Origin: Sphingomonadaceae bacterium
Lineage (GTDB): Bacteria > Pseudomonadota > Alphaproteobacteria > Sphingomonadales > Sphingomonadaceae
Length of the DNA stretch: 64,000 nt
Reading direction: 5' to 3'
NCBI GenBank assembly: GCA_947454135.1
Contig: CANGJI010000005.1
Span: 21,481-85,480 of the forward strand
The position numbers and the translations under genes were made by a program. How positions within the stretch are numbered: the stretch's first letter is position 1; the number at the start of each line of letters is the position of its first letter. Positions 44,225 to 53,939 of this stretch are shown piece after piece. The notes under the pieces are model-generated. The model was not told the origin of the DNA. It made no database searches and saw nothing but the letters and a program-made list of their open reading frames with translations.

Positions 44225-44303
44225 AGAGGAAGGCGCTGCGGCCAGCCGTTCGATCAGGACATCGGCCCCCCGCCGGCTGAGGCTATAGACGCGCGGGCCG
44301 GGA

Positions 44304-45278
44304 CTAGGACCGCGCGATCAGGTCTCTCGATTCCCGGATCTGCCAGATCAGCAGGGTTACGGCGCTGATCAGAACATCGCGCGCGCGCTTGGCGAGCGAG
44401 AGTGCAAGCGCGGCTTCGGGAGCAAGGCCGAACATCGGCCCGACAAGCAGGTAGGCAGCCTCCTGCACGCCGATCGCCCCCGGAACGACGAAGGCCATGC
44501 TGCGCAAGGCAAAGATCACGCCTTCCAGCGCAAGCACCTTCCACAGCGCGATGTCGCTACCCATAAGCTCCAGCAGAAACCACGCGCTGATCCCGCTCGT
44601 CGTCCATGCCGCGAGATTGAACACGAAGGCCGCGATGACGCGCCGCCGCTCGGCGTAGATGCGCGTCAGTTCGGCCTCGACATCGGCCAGCACGGTCGTC
44701 TCGGGCAGGAAGCCCGCCACGATCCGCCCCGCGAGCGAGATCACCACGCGCTGCATCTTCATGAACAGGAAGATGCAGCCGATCATCACGGCCGTGCCGC
44801 CGATGATCGCCGGACGCAGCTCAGCCGCCTCCGCGCCAGCGAGCAGGGGCGCCATCGCGAGCAGACTGAACAGGGTGTAGACGACCTGGCTCGCCATTTC
44901 GGTGGTGAGATCGACCACGAACGAGGCATAGACGCGGTGCGGCGGCACTGCGGCCCGGATCAACGTGCGCACGCCGATGACAATCCCGCCCAGTTCCGAG
45001 AATGGCAGCAGGTTGGACACGGAATCGCGCACCAGACGCGCCCAGGCGAAATGCACGACGGGCCGCACCGGCTCGCCGGGGGCGGCGGAGTGCCATGCGC
45101 AGCCCAGCAGCCACGAGGTGAGCAGCGACCATGCGCAGACCCCCGCAAAGCCCGCCGGTCCCATGCGCCGCGCGGTCTGCACGATATCGGTGAGGCCGAC
45201 GTCACCGATCGTCCAGACCGCGACGGCCAGCCCCAGCAAGGTGGCGGCGAGAATGCCGATGCGGGCCCAGCTGTTCAG
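44304..45278 (-). CDS. hpnL: HpnL-family membrane protein
   Basis: 324 residues if translation starts at CTG 45278, where GGAG lies 7 nt upstream and the codon overlaps the hpnK stop (CTGA); a TTG at 45239 gives 311 residues without a ribosome-binding site. About seven or eight hydrophobic segments cover the protein. Conserved features include SNLLPFSELGG and VVPGAIGVQEAAYLLVG of the lysylphosphatidylglycerol synthase-like membrane family. HpnL proteins are linked to hopanoid loci; a flippase-like role is suspected but not proven. Confidence 0.85.
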   Translation of the reverse strand: MNSWARIGILAATLLGLAVAVWTIGDVGLTDIVQTARRMGPAGFAGVCAWSLLTSWLLGCAWHSAAPGEPVRPVVHFAWARLVRDSVSNLLPFSELGGIVIGVRTLIRAAVPPHRVYASFVVDLTTEMASQVVYTLFSLLAMAPLLAGAEAAELRPAIIGGTAVMIGCIFLFMKMQRVVISLAGRIVAGFLPETTVLADVEAELTRIYAERRRVIAAFVFNLAAWTTSGISAWFLLELMGSDIALWKVLALEGVIFALRSMAFVVPGAIGVQEAAYLLVGPMFGLAPEAALALSLAKRARDVLISAVTLLIWQIRESRDLIARS

Positions 45279-46135
45279 GTGCGTTCTCCAGCGGTCCCGT
45301 CAAAGTCGGCAAACCGTCCCAAGCGCAGGCCATTGCGGCTGACTGCCGCTTTGGCAAGCGGATCGGTGAGCGCAGCGAATTCCTCGGCATAGCGGTAGCC
45401 CGGGGCGCTGCCGGGATAGGGCCCTTGCGCGGGATGGGCATATATTTCGGTCAGGCCGGGCGGCAGATGGTCCAGCAGGGCGAGCAGCTTTGGCGCAGTC
45501 AGCGCGCCCGACCACGCCAGCCCGAAGACCTGATCCGGCACGGTCACGCCAGCCCTGCGCAGGCGCCGCCGCAGGACTTTCGCCCAGAGATGTTCGATCC
45601 CGGCACTCCGGCGCTCGCCGTCGATGGCGGAGATCACGGCAGGCGGTTCTATCGGTGCGCGCATGGCGGTCATGCCGTGGCGCTTGCCCGCGCGCAGGAT
45701 GGCCGAGGCGATCGTTGGATGGAGGTGAAAGTGCTTGTGCGCGTTGACGTGATCGAGCTTGAGGCCGGTCGCCGCGAAAGCCGCGAACTGCGCGTCGATC
45801 TCCGCTGCCAGCTGGCGCCGCGCAGAGGGTAGGGCGAAGATCGTGAGCGCCGTGCGGACCATGTCGCTGCGGAACTGGCCATTGCCATCCACCAGCGCGG
45901 GGATCTGCTCCGGCGGCAATAGCGGGCGGCCCTCGACCAGCACGAGATGGAGGCCCACACCAAGCCCGGGCAGCCGCCGCGCGCGCTCCACTGCATCGCC
46001 CGCCGCATCGCCGCCGACCATGAGGCTGGCGGCGGTCAGGATGCCGCCAAGGTGCGCCTGTTCGACCGCGGCGTTGACTTCAGGCGAGGCGCCGAAATCA
46101 TCCGCGGTGACAATGAGCCGTCTTGTGTCAGCCAA
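45275..46135 (-). CDS. hpnK: Hopanoid deacetylase HpnK (YdjC/ChbG family)
   Basis: 286 residues from TTG 46135. Metal-binding pattern: TADDFGASPEVN (about 10-21) and KLDHVNAHKHFHLHPT (about 126-141), matching YdjC-type carbohydrate deacetylases. HpnK removes the acetyl group from N-acetylglucosaminyl bacteriohopanetetrol made by HpnI. It lies between hpnJ and hpnL with 3 nt and a 4-nt overlap. Confidence 0.92.
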   Translation of the reverse strand: MADTRRLIVTADDFGASPEVNAAVEQAHLGGILTAASLMVGGDAAGDAVERARRLPGLGVGLHLVLVEGRPLLPPEQIPALVDGNGQFRSDMVRTALTIFALPSARRQLAAEIDAQFAAFAATGLKLDHVNAHKHFHLHPTIASAILRAGKRHGMTAMRAPIEPPAVISAIDGERRSAGIEHLWAKVLRRRLRRAGVTVPDQVFGLAWSGALTAPKLLALLDHLPPGLTEIYAHPAQGPYPGSAPGYRYAEEFAALTDPLAKAAVSRNGLRLGRFADFDGTAGERT

Positions 46136-46138
46136 GGA

Positions 46139-47584
46139 TCAGGCGGCTTCCTTGCGCTTGCGCAGGAATTCGAAGAATTCGACGCCTTCGCGCAGGCGGC
46201 GCTTGAGCATGTCCCAGTCGCGCATCATCTCGCCGACGATGGCGCCGATCTTGCGCGGGCGGAAGTAGAAGCGCTTGTAGAACTCCTCGACCTTGTCGAA
46301 GATCACCTTCGACGAGAGGTGCGGATAGGAAAGCTGCGCGATCTGGGTGCCGCCGTCGGTCAGCAGATGATCGCTGCCGTCGAACCAGCCGTTCTCGGTC
46401 GCCTGCTTGTAGAGGAACGTGCCCGGGTAGGGCGCGGCGAGGCTGACCTGGATGGTGTGCGGGTTGAGCTCGATCGCATAGCGGATCGTCTCCTCGATCG
46501 TCTCCAGCGTCTCACCGGGCAGGCCGAGGATGAAGGTGCCGTGGATCGTCAGGCCAAGGCTGTGCGCGTCCTTGGTGAACTGGCGCGCGACCTTGGTGAG
46601 CAGACCCTTCTTGATGTTGTGCAGGATCTGCTGGTTGCCGCTCTCGTAGCCGACGAGCAGCACGCGGCAGCCGCCTTCCTTCATCGCCTTGAGCACGTTG
46701 TAGGGCACATTGGCCTTGGCATTGCAGCCCCAGGTGACGGGGAAACCGGGCTTGCCGAAACCGAGCTTGGCAAGCTCGCCCGAAAGCTCGACAACGAAAT
46801 CGTGCGCATCGGCGAGGGTATCGTCGTCGAAGAAGATCTCCTTCACCTCGGGCATTTCCTTGAGGATGTACTGCACTTCCTCAATCACCTTGGGCACGCT
46901 GCGGTGGCGATAGCGGTGGCCCGAGATCGTCTGCGGCCAGAGGCAGAACGTGCAGCGGCTCTTGCAGCCGCGCCCGGTGTAGAACGAGATATAGGGGTGG
47001 CGCTGATAGCCGCCGTAATACTTGGAAAGATCGAGATCGCGCCGGTAGATCGGCGAGACCATCGGCAGCACGTCCATATCCTCAATCTGCGCGCGGTCCT
47101 TGTTGCGCACTAAGCTGCCATCGGCATCGCGCCACGTGATGCCGTCCACTTCGCGCAGGGGCCGGCCCTCGGCGATCTCGACGATGGTGAAATCATATTC
47201 CTCGCGCGCCACGAAATCGATGTGCGGCGAGGCGGCAAGGCTCTTGTCCGGCTCGACTGCGACCTTGGCGCCGACGAAGCCGATCACGATGTTCGGATTG
47301 CGCTCCTTGATCAGCGCGGCGGTGCGGATGTCCTGATTGAAGCTCGGCGTCGAGGTGTGGAGGATGACGAGGTCGCGCTCGTCGAATTCATGCGCGATGT
47401 CTTCCCAGGTCAGATCATGCGCGGGGGCGTCGATCAGCTTCGAGCCTTCGACCATTGCCGCCGGCTGGGCCAGCCAGGTGGGGTACCAGAAGGACTTGAC
47501 CTCCCGCTTCATCTGATAGCGCGCGCCCGCACCGCCGTCATAACCATCGAACGACGGCGCCTGGAGGAAAAGGGTACGCATCAT
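46139..47584 (-). CDS. hpnJ: Hopanoid radical SAM enzyme HpnJ
   Basis: 481 residues. The 4Fe-4S motif CKSRCTFC (Cys207, 211, 214) marks a radical SAM enzyme; residues about 60-145 resemble a cobalamin-binding domain. HpnJ is reported to convert the glucosamine headgroup to the cyclitol ether of bacteriohopanetetrol. It overlaps hpnI by 4 nt at ATGATG, leaving two possible start codons. Confidence 0.93.
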   Translation of the reverse strand: MMRTLFLQAPSFDGYDGGAGARYQMKREVKSFWYPTWLAQPAAMVEGSKLIDAPAHDLTWEDIAHEFDERDLVILHTSTPSFNQDIRTAALIKERNPNIVIGFVGAKVAVEPDKSLAASPHIDFVAREEYDFTIVEIAEGRPLREVDGITWRDADGSLVRNKDRAQIEDMDVLPMVSPIYRRDLDLSKYYGGYQRHPYISFYTGRGCKSRCTFCLWPQTISGHRYRHRSVPKVIEEVQYILKEMPEVKEIFFDDDTLADAHDFVVELSGELAKLGFGKPGFPVTWGCNAKANVPYNVLKAMKEGGCRVLLVGYESGNQQILHNIKKGLLTKVARQFTKDAHSLGLTIHGTFILGLPGETLETIEETIRYAIELNPHTIQVSLAAPYPGTFLYKQATENGWFDGSDHLLTDGGTQIAQLSYPHLSSKVIFDKVEEFYKRFYFRPRKIGAIVGEMMRDWDMLKRRLREGVEFFEFLRKRKEAA

Positions 47585-48744
47585 GAGCAGGTGTTCTCCG
47601 CGGGGCTGACGATATGCCCGTCGCCCTCCATTCTAAGCCTTGTTCCGCGCCAATCAACAACGCGAACGAAATAGCTCGCCACAAACACGGCAAGACTGAG
47701 CGCATCACGCAGCGGGAGCAGCCACCACGGCGCGGTCGCAGCTCCCGCGCGGCGATCTACCACCCATTTGGTCAGGAGGCGAACGATGAGCGCCGGGGCG
47801 ATCACACAAGCGCCGGCAAGGGGGTGAAACAGGCTCCCCAGCATCGCCAGCGCGAGCGGAAAGCCGATCAGCGAACCGGCATAGCCCGCCGGGGCCAGCG
47901 CCCGGATCGTCGCCGCCCAGCGCAGTTCCTGCCGCCACACCTGCGTGAGGTTCCGCTCCGCCGAGGCATGCGCCAGCACCAGCGGCGGGATGGCGATGGC
48001 GAGCCCTTGCCCCCGCACCGCCGCGCCGATGGCATGATCGTCTGCCAGCACATCGGCGAAGGCCTCGAACCCGCCGATGGCCTCAAGCGTGGATCGACGC
48101 AGCGCGATGGTCGAGCCCATGCATGGCTCTGCCAGCCCCATGGTCTTGCCGAACACGAGGCCGACAAGGAACTGGTAGCTCGGCCCGGCAGCAGCCAGCC
48201 GCGACCAGAACCCCGCATCGCCGCGCCCGCGATAGAGGCAGGTCACCGCGCCCACGCCCGGTGCATCGAGCGCGCCGAGCACTTCGGCCAGATAGTCCGG
48301 CCCCACCGCCATGTCGCTGTCGCTCAGCACCATGATACCGTGCTCGGCGCGGGCCATCATGTTGATGAGATTGCCGACTTTCGCGTTCGCGCCGTGGCGG
48401 GCGGGGTCAATGACAAGGTCGATCCGAGCTTCGGGAAAGCGCGCCATGAGCGTGCGCACGACCTCTGCCGCCGGATCATCGGCCCGCTGCACGCCGCAGA
48501 CCATCTGCACCGGTCCACCGTGCGTCTGCGTGAGGAAACTGGCGAGATTGGCTTCGAGGTGCGGCTCTGCCCCGTAGAGCGGCTTGAGCAGGGTCACCGC
48601 CTCGGTGCGCGCACTGGGCGTCGTCCGCTGCCGGAGGAATCGCCACAGCACGAAGGTTGCGAAAGCCCAATAGAGTGTCCCGATCACGGCGAGCGCCATA
48701 ACGAGCCAGCCGATCAGGGAGGCGATGTTGGCCGCGGCGATCAT
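47581..48744 (-). CDS. hpnI: Hopanoid glycosyltransferase HpnI
   Basis: 387 residues from ATG 48744. Membrane segment at 7-28, then a family 2 transferase domain: LKPLYGAEPHLEANLASF, the acidic DSDMAVGPDYL (about 145) and VLADDHAIGAA; Q-R-R-like RQELRWAATIR follows. More hydrophobic segments lie near the C-terminus. HpnI adds N-acetylglucosamine to bacteriohopanetetrol at the inner membrane. First gene of the minus arm of the hopanoid locus. Confidence 0.93.
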   Translation of the reverse strand: MIAAANIASLIGWLVMALAVIGTLYWAFATFVLWRFLRQRTTPSARTEAVTLLKPLYGAEPHLEANLASFLTQTHGGPVQMVCGVQRADDPAAEVVRTLMARFPEARIDLVIDPARHGANAKVGNLINMMARAEHGIMVLSDSDMAVGPDYLAEVLGALDAPGVGAVTCLYRGRGDAGFWSRLAAAGPSYQFLVGLVFGKTMGLAEPCMGSTIALRRSTLEAIGGFEAFADVLADDHAIGAAVRGQGLAIAIPPLVLAHASAERNLTQVWRQELRWAATIRALAPAGYAGSLIGFPLALAMLGSLFHPLAGACVIAPALIVRLLTKWVVDRRAGAATAPWWLLPLRDALSLAVFVASYFVRVVDWRGTRLRMEGDGHIVSPAENTCS

Positions 48745-48887
48745 GGCGCGATGTCCTAACGCCCTTCGCGGCTGTCGCAAAACAATTGAGCAAAACCACG
48801 GCCTGGGCCGCCAATCCCCTTGCCACCGGGGCATGACGGGTCAATCAAGCCGCAGAAGGTGTCAATAACAGGGGAATACCAGCGCTG

Positions 48888-49892
48888 ATGGACGAATCGC
48901 GGGGTCTCGCGCTCGTGACCGGCGTGTCGGGCTTCGTCGGCTCGGCTGTCGCGCGGCGGCTGGCGGCTGAGGGCTACCGCGTGCGCGGCCTTGTCCGCAG
49001 CAGCAGTCCGCGCGGCAATCTCGGCGATTTTCCCGGCGAACTGGTCGAAGGCGATGCCCGCGATGAAGCGAGCGTCCTGCGCGCCATGGACGGCGTCCGG
49101 TTCCTCTGCCACGTCGCGGCTGACTACCGGCTCTGGGCGCCGGACCCGGAAGAAATCGTCCGCAACAACCTTGCCAGCACCGGCGTCGTCATGCGCGCGG
49201 CGCTCGCGGCCGGGGTCGAGCGGATCGTCTACACCAGCAGCGTCGCCACGCTGAAGCCATCGGATGCCGGCGCTGTCGATGAGCGCCATGCGGCAAGCCC
49301 CGAGCAAGCCGTCGGCGCCTACAAGCGCAGCAAGGTCGTCGCCGAGCGGCTGGTCGAGGAGATGGTCGCGCAGCAGGGCCTCCCCGCCGTTATCGTCCTG
49401 CCCTCGACCCCCATCGGCCCGCGCGACATCAAGCCGACGCCGACGGGCCGGATCATTGTCGAGGCGGCGAACGGGCGCATGCCGGCCTATGTCGATTCCG
49501 GCCTCAACCTCGTCCATGTCGACGATGTAGCGGAAGGTCACCGCCTCGCGCTGGAGCAGGGCAGGGTGGGCGAGCGCTATATCCTCGGCGGGCAGGACGT
49601 GATGCTGAAGGACATGCTCGTCTGCATCGCGGCGGAAATGGACCGCCGCCCGCCGCAAGTGCGCCTGCCGGTCACGCCGCTGATGCCGCTGGCGTGGCTC
49701 AATGAGGCATGGTCGCGCGCGACCGGCAAGGCCGATCCCTTCCTCACGCTCGATTCCCTGCGCATGTCGCGCCACCGCATGTTCTTCCGGTCGGACAAGG
49801 CGCAGAGCGAACTCGGCTACCGCGCGCGGCCATGGGGGGATGCGGTGCGCGATGCGATCGGCTGGTTCCGTCAGGCCGGCATGATCCGATGA
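48888..49892 (+). CDS. hpnA: Hopanoid-associated sugar epimerase HpnA
   Basis: 334 residues. NAD-binding TGVSGFVGSAVARRL (10-24) and YTSSVATL with the catalytic-type YKRSK (about 145) mark an extended SDR epimerase. HpnA is conserved in hopanoid loci; its sugar substrate is not established. It begins the plus-strand run hpnA-B-C-D-E-shc-hpnG and shares a 143-nt promoter region with hpnI. Confidence 0.93.
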   Translation: MDESRGLALVTGVSGFVGSAVARRLAAEGYRVRGLVRSSSPRGNLGDFPGELVEGDARDEASVLRAMDGVRFLCHVAADYRLWAPDPEEIVRNNLASTGVVMRAALAAGVERIVYTSSVATLKPSDAGAVDERHAASPEQAVGAYKRSKVVAERLVEEMVAQQGLPAVIVLPSTPIGPRDIKPTPTGRIIVEAANGRMPAYVDSGLNLVHVDDVAEGHRLALEQGRVGERYILGGQDVMLKDMLVCIAAEMDRRPPQVRLPVTPLMPLAWLNEAWSRATGKADPFLTLDSLRMSRHRMFFRSDKAQSELGYRARPWGDAVRDAIGWFRQAGMIR

Positions 49893-51034
49893 TCCTGCCT
49901 GCGCTGGGCGCGCTGACCTTCGTGATCTGGCTCGTGCTCCTGCTGGGGCGCGACATGTTCTGGCTGACGCGCGAGCAGGATACCCGCGCGATGCCGCCTG
50001 AACCGCAGGCGTGGCCGGACGTGGTCGCCGTCGTCCCGGCGCGCGACGAGGCGGATGTCATTGCGCGCTCGGTCGGCAGCTTGCTGGCGCAGGACTATCC
50101 GGGTTCGTTTCGGGTCATTCTCGTCGACGATCAGAGCAGCGATGGCACCGCCCAGATCGCCCAGGCTCTGGGCTCCGATCGGCTCGAAGTCCTCACTGGC
50201 GCCCGGCTTGCGCGCGGCTGGACGGGCAAGCTCTGGGCCGTATCGCAGGGCGTCGCGCGGGCAGGGGAGAGCCCGCGCTACCTCTGGCTGACCGACGCCG
50301 ATATCGAACATGCACCCGATACGCTGCGCATGCTCGTGACGCGCGGGGAGGCGGGCGGGCTGTCGCTCGTCTCGCTCATGGCGCTCCTGCGCTGCGAAAG
50401 CCTGCCCGAGCGCATGCTTGTTCCCGCCTTCGTCTACTTCTTCCAGATGCTTTATCCCTTTGGCCGGGTGAACCGACCCGCTGGCCTTGGCGCGGCGGCG
50501 GGAGGCTGCATGCTGGTGCGGCGCACATCGCTCGAGCGGGCAGGCGGGATCGCGGCGATCCGCGGTGCGCTGATCGATGATTGCACGCTCGGCGCGCTGC
50601 TCAAACGGCAGGGACCGGTCTGGCTCGGCCTCACTCGCCGGTCGTGCAGCATCCGGCCCTATCGCGGCTTCGCGCCCGTCGCGGCGATGATCTCGCGTTC
50701 GGCCTATGCGCAGCTGGGCTACTCGCCCGTTCAGCTCGCCGGGGCTGTGCTGGGCATGGTGCTCGTCTATCTCGCGCCGCCGGCATTGGCCCTGCTGGCG
50801 GATGGCCCCGCGCGCTGGCTCGGCCTTGCGGCGTGGGCGATCATGGCGCTCACGTTCCAGCCGATGCTGCGCTTCTATCGCCGCTCCCCGCTGTGGGGCA
50901 TCGCGCTACCCGGAATTGCTGCTTTTTACCTAGGGTGCACCATGCTATCGGCCTGGCAACATTTCCGAGGACGCGGTGGCATGTGGAAGGGCCGTGCCCA
51001 GGCGGCGGCTGGCCAAGAAGCGGCGGATTTTTGA
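49889..51034 (+). CDS. hpnB: Hopanoid-associated glycosyltransferase HpnB
   Basis: 381 residues from ATG 49889, overlapping the hpnA stop by 4 nt. N-terminal membrane segment, then a GT2 domain: VAVVPARDEADVIARSVGSL, LVDDQSSDGTA and TDADIEHAP (metal DxD). C-terminal hydrophobic segments anchor it further. HpnB is a conserved hopanoid-locus transferase of unproven acceptor. Confidence 0.92.
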   Translation: MILPALGALTFVIWLVLLLGRDMFWLTREQDTRAMPPEPQAWPDVVAVVPARDEADVIARSVGSLLAQDYPGSFRVILVDDQSSDGTAQIAQALGSDRLEVLTGARLARGWTGKLWAVSQGVARAGESPRYLWLTDADIEHAPDTLRMLVTRGEAGGLSLVSLMALLRCESLPERMLVPAFVYFFQMLYPFGRVNRPAGLGAAAGGCMLVRRTSLERAGGIAAIRGALIDDCTLGALLKRQGPVWLGLTRRSCSIRPYRGFAPVAAMISRSAYAQLGYSPVQLAGAVLGMVLVYLAPPALALLADGPARWLGLAAWAIMALTFQPMLRFYRRSPLWGIALPGIAAFYLGCTMLSAWQHFRGRGGMWKGRAQAAAGQEAADF

Positions 51035-51855
51035 TGGATTCCAATATATTATCCTCGGGCAAGGGTGACCGGGACGAGAATTTTCCGGTCGCCAGCTTTC
51101 TGGTCAAGGCCGAGCATCGCGGCCTTATCAAGGCCTTCTACACGTTCGCCCGCGCCTCCGATGACATCGCCGATCACCCCACCGCCGCGCCCGAGCAGAA
51201 GCTCGCGCTGCTGGCCGCGATGCGCGCCGGTCTGGACGGTGAGGGCGCACCCGAAGCCATGGCGCTGCGCGAGGCGATGGCGACACGCGGAATCGATCCG
51301 GTCCATGCGCACGATCTCCTCGAAGCCTTCACCCGCGACGTGACGGTGAACCGCTACCAGACGTGGGACGATCTCATCGATTACTGCCGCGTCTCGGCCA
51401 TGCCCGTCGGCCGCTTCGTGCTCGATGTCCACGGCGAGAGCCGCGATACCTGGCATGGCAACGATGCGCTGTGCGCGGCCTTGCAGGTGATCAACCACCT
51501 GCAGGATTGCGCCAAGGACTACCGCCAGCTTGGCCGCGTCTACATTCCTCTCGAAACAGGTCTCGATGTGAACGACCTCGCAGCAGACAAGGCAAGCGCG
51601 CAGCTCCGCCGCATCATCACCGACCTCGCCCGCCGTACGCGCGGTCTCTTCGCCCAGTCGGCGCCCTTTTCGCGGCAGATCCGCGATCGCCGCCTCTCCG
51701 CCGAAGTCGCCGTGATCCAGAAGCTTGCGGAAAGCCTGTGTGATCGTCTCGAACGCCGCGATCCGCTCAGCGAAAGGGTCCACCATAGCAAGGCTGAGGC
51801 GCTGTGGCTGGCGACCGGTGCGGCACTGCCCGTGCTGTTGAGGCGCGCGGCATGA
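51034..51855 (+). CDS. hpnC: Hydroxysqualene synthase HpnC
   Basis: 273 residues; its ATG overlaps the hpnB stop (TGATG). The prenyl-diphosphate motifs are ARASDDIAD (about 39-47) and LQDCAKDYRQLGRVYIP (about 156-172). In the HpnC-D-E route HpnC turns presqualene diphosphate into hydroxysqualene. It is followed by hpnD with a 4-nt overlap. Confidence 0.93.
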   Translation: MDSNILSSGKGDRDENFPVASFLVKAEHRGLIKAFYTFARASDDIADHPTAAPEQKLALLAAMRAGLDGEGAPEAMALREAMATRGIDPVHAHDLLEAFTRDVTVNRYQTWDDLIDYCRVSAMPVGRFVLDVHGESRDTWHGNDALCAALQVINHLQDCAKDYRQLGRVYIPLETGLDVNDLAADKASAQLRRIITDLARRTRGLFAQSAPFSRQIRDRRLSAEVAVIQKLAESLCDRLERRDPLSERVHHSKAEALWLATGAALPVLLRRAA

Positions 51856-52679
51856 GCAATCCCAACGCGCCGACCCAGGCGACGCGCAGTTCGTTCTATG
51901 CCGGCATGCGCGTCCTGCCCAAGGATGAGCGGCTGGCGATGTATGCGGTCTACGACTTCTGCCGCATCGTCGATGACATTGCCGACGACCAACATGGAGA
52001 TCGAGCGGTCCGCGCGGCCCAGCTTGATGCCTGGCGGGCGGATATCGACGCGCTTTATGCGGGGCGGGAGGCGGGGCGTGCGGCGTTCCTCAAGGAGGCG
52101 GTGCAGCGTTTCGGGCTGGATAAGGCGGATTTCATCGCGGTGATCGACGGCATGGCCATTGATGTCGAGCGCGATGTCCGCTGGCCGACCGAGGCCGAGC
52201 TCGACACCTATTGTGACCATGTCGCCTCGGCAGTTGGGCGGCTTTCGGTCAGGATCTTCGGGATGGACCATGAGCCGGGCCTTGCTTTGGCCCATCACCT
52301 TGGCCGCGCGCTTCAGTACACCAACATCTTGCGGGATATCGATGAGGATGCCGCCATCGGCCGCGTCTACATGCCGCTCGAAGCGCTTCGGCATGCGGGC
52401 ATCGAGCCGACGACGCCCGAGGCCGTCGCCACCGATCCGCGCATGGATGCCGCCGCCCGGCGCGTCGCGGCGCGCGCGCAGCAGCACTACAAGGAGGCGG
52501 CGGCGATCCTCGCCGCCAAACCCAGGGGCCATCTGATCGCCCCCCGGCTGATGGAAATCGCCTACTCCCGCATGCTCCGTACCATGGAGCGGATCGGCTG
52601 GGCGCCCCCGCGCGAGCGGGTGAGCACGAACAAGCTCGGATTGCTGCTCACCGTCTTCTGGCTGCTGGCGACCCGTTGA
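51852..52679 (+). CDS. hpnD: Presqualene diphosphate synthase HpnD
   Basis: 275 residues from ATG 51852. Motifs: CRIVDDIADD (about 37-46) and YTNILRDIDEDAAIGRVYMP (about 156-175). HpnD joins two farnesyl diphosphates into presqualene diphosphate. The tight order C-D-E matches the known three-enzyme squalene route. Confidence 0.94.
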   Translation: MSNPNAPTQATRSSFYAGMRVLPKDERLAMYAVYDFCRIVDDIADDQHGDRAVRAAQLDAWRADIDALYAGREAGRAAFLKEAVQRFGLDKADFIAVIDGMAIDVERDVRWPTEAELDTYCDHVASAVGRLSVRIFGMDHEPGLALAHHLGRALQYTNILRDIDEDAAIGRVYMPLEALRHAGIEPTTPEAVATDPRMDAAARRVAARAQQHYKEAAAILAAKPRGHLIAPRLMEIAYSRMLRTMERIGWAPPRERVSTNKLGLLLTVFWLLATR

Positions 52680-52681
52680 CG

Positions 52682-53929
52682 ATGCGCAAGGCGATTGTCG
52701 TCGGCGCGGGTCTGGCCGGACTGTCGGCAGCGGTGCGATTGATCGAGGCGGGCTTCGCGGTCGAGATCGCCGAAGCGGCGACGCAGGCGGGCGGGCGCTG
52801 CCGGTCGTACCATGATGCCCAGCTCGGCCTCACCATCGACAACGGCAATCACCTCGTTCTCGAAGGTAATCAAGCCGTTGCACGGTTCCGCCGGACGGTG
52901 GGGGCCGATACGCAGCTGTCCGGCCCCGATCATGCTGACTTCGCCTTCGCCGACCTTGCCACCGGCGCGCGCTGGACGATTCGCATCAACGATGGACCGC
53001 TGCCGTGGTGGGTGCTCTCGACCACGCGCCGCGTGCCCGGCAGCCGCCTTGCCGATTATCTTCCGCTGGCCAGGTTGCTTGCCATGGCGCCGGGCCAGAC
53101 GGTCGGTCAGCGCATCCGGGCGGCCGGGCCGGTATGGGACCGCCTGCTCGAACCCGTCCTCCTCGCCGTGCTCAACACGCCTCCCGCCGAAGGCTCTGCC
53201 GCGTTGACCGCCGCCGTCCTGCGGGAAACCCTGCTGCGCGGCGGCAAGGCCACCCTCCCGCGCATTGCCGAGCCGACGCTCTCCGCCGCCTTCATCGACC
53301 CCGCGCTGGCGTGGCTGGCGGCGCGCGGTGCCCCGGTTACCTTCGGCAAGCGTCTGCGCGCCGTCGAACTGGAACGTGGCCGCGTCGCCGCGCTCGATTG
53401 GGGCGACGAGCGGCAAACGCTGGCGGACGAAACCGTTGTCCTCGCGGTGCCGCCGTGGATCGCCAAGGGCCTGCTGCCCGAAATCACTGCGCCCGATGCC
53501 TTCAACTCCATCGTCAACGCGCACTTCGCCTGCGCTCCGCCAGCAGACGCGCCGCGCATGCTCGCGCTGCTCCATGCCAGCGCGCAGTGGCTGTTCTCCT
53601 TCCCGGACCGCATTTCGGTAACCGTGTCCGCTGCCGACAACATTGTCGGGACAGACCGCGAGGAGCTTGCCCGCCGCTTCTGGGACGAGATCCAGCGCGC
53701 CTACGGCTTCACCGCGCCGATGCCCGCGTGGCAGGTCGTCAAGGAAAAGCGCGCCACTTTCGCCGCCACCCCCGCGCAGGACGCGCTGCGCCCCCAGGCA
53801 CAGACGCGCTGGGGCAACCTCCTCCTCGCGGGTGACTGGGTCCAGACCGGCCTGCCCGCAACGATCGAGGGCGCGCTGCGTTCGGGCGAAACGGCGGCGG
53901 GCTTGGCGATTGCCGCCCAACGCGGTTAG
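52682..53929 (+). CDS. hpnE: Hydroxysqualene reductase HpnE
   Basis: 415 residues from ATG 52682; a TTG at 52676 overlapping the hpnD stop is an alternative. FAD-binding VVGAGLAGLSAAVRL (about 6-20) with EAATQAGGRCRSY is typical of phytoene-desaturase-like amine oxidases. HpnE reduces hydroxysqualene to squalene using FAD and NADPH. It ends with AGDWVQTGLPATIEGALRSG, the usual C-terminal FAD motif. Confidence 0.93.
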   Translation: MRKAIVVGAGLAGLSAAVRLIEAGFAVEIAEAATQAGGRCRSYHDAQLGLTIDNGNHLVLEGNQAVARFRRTVGADTQLSGPDHADFAFADLATGARWTIRINDGPLPWWVLSTTRRVPGSRLADYLPLARLLAMAPGQTVGQRIRAAGPVWDRLLEPVLLAVLNTPPAEGSAALTAAVLRETLLRGGKATLPRIAEPTLSAAFIDPALAWLAARGAPVTFGKRLRAVELERGRVAALDWGDERQTLADETVVLAVPPWIAKGLLPEITAPDAFNSIVNAHFACAPPADAPRMLALLHASAQWLFSFPDRISVTVSAADNIVGTDREELARRFWDEIQRAYGFTAPMPAWQVVKEKRATFAATPAQDALRPQAQTRWGNLLLAGDWVQTGLPATIEGALRSGETAAGLAIAAQRG

Positions 53930-53939
53930 AGGACTGGCC

